The position numbers were made by a program, and so were the translations under genes. Below are positions 61,691 through 64,000 of a stretch of 64,000 bases of DNA, in pieces. Each line of letters starts with the position of its first letter. Within the stretch, counting starts at the first letter, position 1. Source of the stretch: Acidobacteriota bacterium (GTDB lineage Bacteria > Acidobacteriota > Holophagae > Acanthopleuribacterales > Acanthopleuribacteraceae); NCBI GenBank assembly GCA_020439745.1, contig JAGQSC010000044.1, positions 124,001 to 188,000 of the forward strand, written 5' to 3'. The notes under the pieces were generated by a model, which saw nothing but the letters and a program-made list of their open reading frames with translations, had not been told where the DNA came from and ran no database searches.

Positions 61691-63013
61691 TTGGATCGAT
61701 CGCGTTTTCGCCGCGTGCTAAGTCTGGGTCTGCCGATTATTGGCGGCATGTTATCGCAAAACATCCTCAACTTTGTCGACACCGCCATGGTTTCGCGACT
61801 GGGGGACGCGGCACTGGCTGCCGTGGGTACGGGCGGTTTTATTAATTTCATGGCCATCGCACTGGTGACCGGACTCTCTGCCGGGGTGCAAGCGGTGGCA
61901 GCACGCAGAAAAGGCGAGGGCCGGGATAACGAGACCGCCATTCCGTTGAATGGTGCCATGGTGATTGCCGTGACCTTCGGCATTCCCATGTCCCTGATCC
62001 TGTTTGCCTGCGCATCACCGTTATTTGCACTTGTGAATTCAGACCCCCAGGTGCTGGCAGAAGGCAGTCCTTACCTGAAAGTACGCTTGATCGCTATGGT
62101 CGCGGTGGGGCTCAATTTCTCATTCCGTGGGTATTGGAATGGGATTCATCTGCCCAAACTCTATCTGTTCACGCTGGTCGCCATGCATTCCTTGAACATC
62201 TTTCTCAATTGGGTACTGATATTCGGTCATTTGGGGGCTCCGGCGATGGGGACCACGGGCGCGGGACTGGCCACCACCATCGCAACCTGTTTGGGTTCAT
62301 GCATGTACATAGGGCTTGGATTTGCGTTTGCGCGAGGATCGGGGTTCCTTCATGGGCTTCCCAGTCGCGAAACGATGAAAACGATCCTCCGTTTGTCCGT
62401 TCCCAATGGCGTCCAGCAGTTGTTTTTTGCGGCTGGATTCACCATGTTGTTCAAGATTCTGGGTTTAGTGGGTACCAGCACCACGGCCGCAGCCAATGTG
62501 CTAATCAATGTGATGCTCATCGCGATCCTGCCCGGGATTGCCTTGGGCATCGCTGCGGCATCCTTGGTGGGCAGTGCTTTGGGACGTGGTGATGTAGCCG
62601 ATGCACGGCGTTGGGGCTGGGATGTGGTGAAGGTTGCTGTGGTTCTGCTTTTTCTGCTGGGTCTGCCCATGCTACTGGCACCCGACGCCATCTTCTATTT
62701 GTTCGAACTCTCGCCTCAGACCCAAGATCTGGCGCGGTTACCCTTGAGAATTGTGGGCGGTACGATCTGTATCGATGGGGTGGGCCTGGTGTTGCAACAT
62801 GCCCTGCTAGGTGCCGGGGCCAGTAGGTCTACCATGGTGATTTCCATCGTCATGCAATGGGTCGTGTTCTTGCCTTTCGCCTATCTTGTGGGCCCAGTAC
62901 TCGGGTATGGCTTGTTGGGCATTTGGCTTGCGCAAATCGGATATCGCTTGATTCAAGCGGGCATCTTCACCCGAAAATGGATGGGCAATTCCTGGACTGA
63001 GATACGCGTTTAG
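61691..63013 (+). CDS. MATE-family efflux transporter
   Basis: This 440-residue protein has twelve predicted membrane helices and the MATE pattern (LSLGLPIIGGMLSQNILNFVDTAMVSRLGDAALAAVG at the start, then ALVTGLSAGVQAVAARRKGEG). These transporters expel cationic compounds with sodium or proton influx. I chose TTG 61691, with GGAGG five bases upstream, as the start; the frame is open to 61676. The gene is convergent with the 63023 gene, with nine bases between. Confidence 0.92.
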   Translation: MDRSRFRRVLSLGLPIIGGMLSQNILNFVDTAMVSRLGDAALAAVGTGGFINFMAIALVTGLSAGVQAVAARRKGEGRDNETAIPLNGAMVIAVTFGIPMSLILFACASPLFALVNSDPQVLAEGSPYLKVRLIAMVAVGLNFSFRGYWNGIHLPKLYLFTLVAMHSLNIFLNWVLIFGHLGAPAMGTTGAGLATTIATCLGSCMYIGLGFAFARGSGFLHGLPSRETMKTILRLSVPNGVQQLFFAAGFTMLFKILGLVGTSTTAAANVLINVMLIAILPGIALGIAAASLVGSALGRGDVADARRWGWDVVKVAVVLLFLLGLPMLLAPDAIFYLFELSPQTQDLARLPLRIVGGTICIDGVGLVLQHALLGAGASRSTMVISIVMQWVVFLPFAYLVGPVLGYGLLGIWLAQIGYRLIQAGIFTRKWMGNSWTEIRV

Positions 63014-63022
63014 ACCAGGTGT

Positions 63023-63580
63023 TCAGGGCAAATCGTCGATGTAACACTCGAAATAGGTCTTTTCGCGGTAGAAATGGGCCGACCGATCAGCCAGTGGTGT
63101 GATCTCCACGATGCGGCTGGCATCGTACCCCTTAGGCATCTCAAAGAACTCGGTGGCAAACGGCGTCCCAAAAGCAAAGCTATGCCCATCATCCATGACA
63201 CCGTTAAACGCGATCCACGTCATGTTGGGTTCGGTTTTGATTTGGCGAATCTTCTCCATGGGAATGGCATGGGCACTGGGACCGATACCGGCGATATGGT
63301 GCCAACTGATGCGATTTCCACCTAATACGTAGGTGCGTAACATGGCAAGATACTGTTCAAACTGGTGACCGGCCGACGAATCGCTAATTCCCTCTCGGCG
63401 CAAGTCACGAAATGCATCAACCACGTGATCCAACATACTTGAGCTGTTCTTCATCACGACGCATGGAAGCTGCAAATCATCTTTTAGTCGCACCGAACAG
63501 CGGTAGCTCTTATCGCCATTCAGATCGCGAATTGGCTCGATATTCGAGACCAAGTATTGGATGATTGATTCTTGTAGCAT
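63023..63580 (-). CDS. hypothetical protein, unknown function
   Basis: This 185-residue protein has no signal peptide or membrane segment and no family I recognise. It is a mixed alpha/beta sequence with SYRCSVRLKDDLQLPCVVM, a helical stretch (AFRDLRREGISDSS) and WHHIAGIGPSAHAIPMEKI. It is divergent from the SDR gene at the window end. Codon pattern supports a real gene. Confidence 0.6.
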   Translation of the reverse strand: MLQESIIQYLVSNIEPIRDLNGDKSYRCSVRLKDDLQLPCVVMKNSSSMLDHVVDAFRDLRREGISDSSAGHQFEQYLAMLRTYVLGGNRISWHHIAGIGPSAHAIPMEKIRQIKTEPNMTWIAFNGVMDDGHSFAFGTPFATEFFEMPKGYDASRIVEITPLADRSAHFYREKTYFECYIDDLP

Positions 63581-63652
63581 AAGTCGTACGACGAGGTTAG
63601 CTTTAGTGTTTACAGGGTGTCAAGAAAAAAGGACGGGATGAGAGGTGATGGG

Positions 63653-64000
63653 GTGAACGTTTTGATTACAGGTGCAAATAGAGGTCTGGGTGCTATGTTC
63701 ACGCGACTTTTTGCCGAACGCGGTGATCGCGTCGTCGCTTGCTGCCGGAATCCCGAGCAGGCAAATTCCATCCACAATCTCGAGGGTGTCGAACTCATGC
63801 GGCTGGATATGGAGTCTCAGGCCGACATGGAACAGGTTCGTGACTCCGTTCCCGAGCTCGATTTACTGATTCTCAACGCCGGTATTTACGGCCGCCGCGT
63901 CAGTGCCCTGGGTCAAATAGATGTGGACGACTGGCGCCGTGTCATGCGGGTCAATTGCGAAGCGCCCGTGTTGTTGCTGGCAATGCTCCGCGGCGCATTG
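63653..64000 (+). CDS. short-chain dehydrogenase/reductase, N-terminal part (runs off window)
   Basis: The frame from GTG 63653 is open to the window end (116 codons). It has the SDR cofactor motif NVLITGANRGLGAMF, a DMESQ segment after the second strand, and the ILNAGIYG (NAG) motif. The catalytic Tyr-Lys is beyond the window. AGAGG lies seven bases before the GTG; an ATG at 63638 would add five residues. The substrate is unknown. Confidence 0.85.
   Translation, partial: MNVLITGANRGLGAMFTRLFAERGDRVVACCRNPEQANSIHNLEGVELMRLDMESQADMEQVRDSVPELDLLILNAGIYGRRVSALGQIDVDDWRRVMRVNCEAPVLLLAMLRGAL

Noticed and set aside
1-64000. CRISPR arrays, tRNA or rRNA genes, transposases and phage integrases
   Set aside because: I found no regularly spaced repeats, no cloverleaf or rRNA segments, and no transposase or integrase frames on either strand.

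Overview
The window reads as chromosomal DNA of a Gram-negative, non-enteric bacterium of roughly mid-50s %GC by eye. Outer-membrane proteins (a TonB-dependent receptor and a beta-barrel), a full-length tricorn-type peptidase, DUF5117-type and M36 secreted metallopeptidases, multihaem and peroxidase-type cytochromes, copper-monooxygenase-like cytochromes, MshEN proteins and several secreted multidomain proteins together suggest an Acidobacteriota (Holophagae-like) or similarly deep-branching predatory or scavenging lineage. That assignment is inference; no rRNA or tRNA gene is present. Starts often had to be moved inward to a codon with a good Shine-Dalgarno site, and TTG/GTG starts are common.

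Layout. 1-5.4 kb: tail of an MgtC-like protein, an SPFH protein, a universal stress protein, a DUF5117 zinc peptidase and an orphan membrane protein. 5.6-8.3 kb: a dihaem peroxidase-like protein with a dockerin-like tail and an SGNH hydrolase. 8.2-11.4 kb (minus): a three-gene unit of a PTS EIIA/PII-like fusion and two CPA2-type antiporter-like proteins. 11.5-14.2 kb: a cupredoxin-like protein three bases from a membrane class III adenylate cyclase. 14.2-25 kb: an ACT protein, the tricorn peptidase, an ATPase-less protein with a possible GspE-N2-like end, and two large secreted proteins. 25.2-27.5 kb: a compact PqqD-like / HprK-like kinase / nucleotidyltransferase cassette. 28.3-30.7 kb: a pentahaem cytochrome with an IPTL-like C-terminal anchor. 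30.8-35.4 kb: a TonB receptor divergent from a two-component system, with a striking operator between them. 35.5-36.7 kb: a Thg1-like polymerase coupled to a polynucleotide-kinase-like protein. 36.7-38.5 kb: AlkB-type hydroxylase coupled to a dienelactone hydrolase. 38.7-48.5 kb: a subtilase, MFS transporter, QueD, DUF938 methyltransferase and M36 peptidase. 49-59.4 kb: a Ser/Thr kinase with an outer-membrane protein, and two related cytochrome/copper-monooxygenase-like proteins, one with its copper ligands lost. 59.5-64 kb: an SDR-type threonine dehydrogenase, a tandem MshEN protein, a MATE exporter and the start of an SDR.

Functionally the window is rich in secreted hydrolysis (at least four extracytoplasmic peptidases) and periplasmic redox proteins, with signalling by cAMP, possibly c-di-GMP, a two-component system and a eukaryotic-type kinase. 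The two most system-like units are the PqqD/HprK/nucleotidyltransferase cassette (25261-27545), which has peptide-tailoring enzymes but no recognisable maturation protease, cyclase or clear precursor, and the Thg1/kinase RNA-end pair (35486-36680).
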